64,000 bases of DNA from an uncultured Roseiflexaceae bacterium. GTDB taxonomy: Bacteria > Chloroflexota > Chloroflexia > Chloroflexales > Roseiflexaceae. Where the stretch lies: assembly GCA_937988885.1 (NCBI GenBank), contig CALKHR010000029.1, forward strand, positions 1 through 64,000, in the 5' to 3' direction. Of this stretch, positions 62,585 through 64,000 are shown piece by piece. Under the pieces are notes generated by a model. It saw nothing but the letters and a program-made list of their open reading frames with translations, did not search any database and was not told the DNA's origin. A program made the position numbers and the translations under genes. Positions within the stretch are counted from its first letter, which is position 1. Every line of letters begins with the position of its first letter.

Positions 62585-63820
62585 ATGGAAAAGCAACTAC
62601 CAACACCTACGGCTGCCGATAAAGATGCCGAGGAAACCACAACAACAAATGGTATCTCCGACGATCTGGCTGCGCAAGAAGCCGAAGATCGTGCGCTCAT
62701 GGAGCAATTCCTTATCAACCCCGCACACGATTACCGGAACCTCCAATACGGCGATACCGTTGATGGCGTCATCATGCGTGTCGACAAGGACGAGCTCCTT
62801 GTAGACATCGGCTCGAAATCCGAAGGAGTCGTGCCGACACGCGAAATGCAATCGCTCTCTGCCGAAGACCGCGCAGCGCTCAAGCCAGGCGATACACTGC
62901 TTGTGTTTGTGGTGCAAGCCGAAGACAAAGAAGGTCGCGCAGTGCTCTCGGTAGATAAGGCGCGCCAAGAAAAGAGTTGGCGGCGCCTGCAACAGAGCTT
63001 TGACAGCGGCGAAGTCATCGAAGCCAAAGTCACCAACTATAATAAAGGTGGTTTGCTTGTTAATCTCGATGGAGTACGAGGCTTTGTGCCAGCCTCGCAA
63101 GTCAGCGGGATTAGCCGTGGCCCTGAAACGCAAAAGCAATCCGACATGGCCAAAATGGTCGGTACTTCACTCCCGCTGAAGGTGATTGAAATCAACCGAA
63201 ATCGTAATCGGTTGATTCTATCCGAGCGGCAGGCTGTCCAAGAAGCACGCGAAGGCCGGAAGGACGAACTGCTCTCAGCCCTTAAAGAAGGCGATATCCA
63301 CACAGGCCGTGTCACATCGGTCTGCGACTTCGGTGCATTCGTGGATATCGGCGGTGCCGATGGGCTTGTGCATCTTTCTGAAATCTCTTGGAGTCGCGTC
63401 AAACACCCGAGTGAAGTACTCAAACCCGGCGATACGGTACAAGTGTATATTCTCAGCGTCGATAACGAACGCAAACGTATCGCGCTGTCCATAAAACGAA
63501 CACAAAATGAACCCTGGACGACTGTCAGCGAACGGTATCAACTTGGCCAAATCGTCACCGGGACGATCACCCAGTTAGCGTCGTTTGGCGCGTTTGCACG
63601 GATCGAAGACGGGATTGAGGGCCTGATACACGTTTCGGAGATGGGCGATGGCCGCGCCCAGCATCCACGCGAAGTAGTCCAGGAAGGCCAAGAGATCCAG
63701 GCGCGCATCATACGTATCGATCCTCAGCGCAAACGAATGGGGTTGAGCATGCGCCAAGCCTCTGAGGATGCGACGCCGACACCGACCGACGACACATCCG
63801 AAAGCCCGGAGGAAGCGTAG
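62585..63820 (+). CDS. rpsA: 30S ribosomal protein S1
   Basis: 411 aa with four S1 repeats, beginning near residues 55, 139, 236 and 320 (for example YGDTVDGVIMRVDKDELLVD and LGQIVTGTITQLASFGAFAR). Shorter than six-repeat proteobacterial S1, as in many Gram-positive and Chloroflexota forms. The N-terminus is acidic, and the C-terminal tail is Thr/Glu-rich. AAGGAAAG lies before ATG. Confidence 0.93.
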   Translation: MEKQLPTPTAADKDAEETTTTNGISDDLAAQEAEDRALMEQFLINPAHDYRNLQYGDTVDGVIMRVDKDELLVDIGSKSEGVVPTREMQSLSAEDRAALKPGDTLLVFVVQAEDKEGRAVLSVDKARQEKSWRRLQQSFDSGEVIEAKVTNYNKGGLLVNLDGVRGFVPASQVSGISRGPETQKQSDMAKMVGTSLPLKVIEINRNRNRLILSERQAVQEAREGRKDELLSALKEGDIHTGRVTSVCDFGAFVDIGGADGLVHLSEISWSRVKHPSEVLKPGDTVQVYILSVDNERKRIALSIKRTQNEPWTTVSERYQLGQIVTGTITQLASFGAFARIEDGIEGLIHVSEMGDGRAQHPREVVQEGQEIQARIIRIDPQRKRMGLSMRQASEDATPTPTDDTSESPEEA

Positions 63821-63923
63821 ATCCTAAGCATAGAGCGCGCGATTGCGCATCCTAAACATACCAGGCTTCACATCGAGCGCCGCAATGCAACTAGGCCTCA
63901 GATAGAAGAAGTGGAGAACAGTC

Positions 63924-64000
63924 ATGGCTGACCGGGCATTTGATAAATTTACTAAACGCACCAAACAAGTGCTGCAATATGCCACCGAGGAGGCACGCGC
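63924..64000 (+). CDS. ClpC-like AAA+ protease ATPase (5' end only)
   Basis: The first 25 codons read MADRAFDKFTKRTKQVLQYA then TEEAR, matching the Clp N-terminal domain (FxKFTxRxxxVLxxAxEEA). GTGGAG lies 8 bases before ATG. The window ends inside the gene, so ClpC versus ClpB/ClpA cannot be settled. Confidence 0.75.
   Translation, partial: MADRAFDKFTKRTKQVLQYATEEAR

Overview
This window most likely comes from a Chloroflexota genome, probably class Chloroflexia. That placement is inference from gene content and protein style, not from a marker-gene tree. Supporting signs are a MutA-type acyl-CoA mutase beside SucD, a GlpC-like CCG-domain protein, two-VWA and transglutaminase/DUF4129 membrane proteins, a bacterial tricorn protease, a six-subunit group 4 hydrogenase-like set, TsaD with an internal insertion, and SAM-I and c-di-GMP-I riboswitches. 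Base composition is moderately GC-rich, with AT-rich promoter gaps. I saw no rRNA, tRNA or CRISPR array.

Layout. 1-53: right end of an IS200/IS605-type (TnpB) element. 0.2-13.5 kb: an AcoR-like activator without the sigma-54 contact motif, a YflT-like stress protein, a GlpC-like Fe-S protein divergent from tsaD, a transglutaminase with two small zinc-ribbon genes, tatD, a REC-histidine kinase and a CpXC protein. 13.6-20.5 kb: acyl-CoA ligase, a 56-aa membrane peptide, an anti-sigma factor, two ECF sigma factors, and a secreted subtilase with two tandem-repeat tracts behind a c-di-GMP-I riboswitch. 20.6-26.6 kb: two linked small ORFs, an 880-aa cyclase-like/NB-ARC/TPR regulator, a small membrane protein and an OmpR-type two-component pair. 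26.6-29.4 kb: metY-metX under a SAM-I riboswitch with a clear terminator. 29.4-38 kb: glycine-zipper protein, two-VWA membrane protein, DUF2085, BNR protein, aroA, methyltransferase and an HD-GYP response regulator. 38-49.9 kb: DUF309, rhodanese, HesB/IscA-type protein, MutA-type mutase, sucD, tricorn protease, DUF4129/DUF58/MoxR operon and an ArsR-type regulator. 50-58.5 kb: ABC-2 exporter and a hydrogenase-like operon (large subunit, NuoL-, HyfE-, NuoN-like, small subunit, NuoH-like). 58.6-64 kb: acyl-CoA dehydrogenase, an Ala-rich membrane protein, a GAF histidine kinase, rpsA and the start of a clpC-like gene.

Links between genes. The riboswitch on the subtilase and the HD-GYP protein are two parts of c-di-GMP signalling, one reading the signal and one degrading it. 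The mutase, SucD, acyl-CoA ligase and acyl-CoA dehydrogenase fit acyl-CoA and propionate-type carbon flow. Gaps between genes hold two families of dispersed repeats, seven copies in all, and a separate palindromic MITE-like unit. Many promoters are of the extended -10 form TGN-TANNNT with no clear -35.
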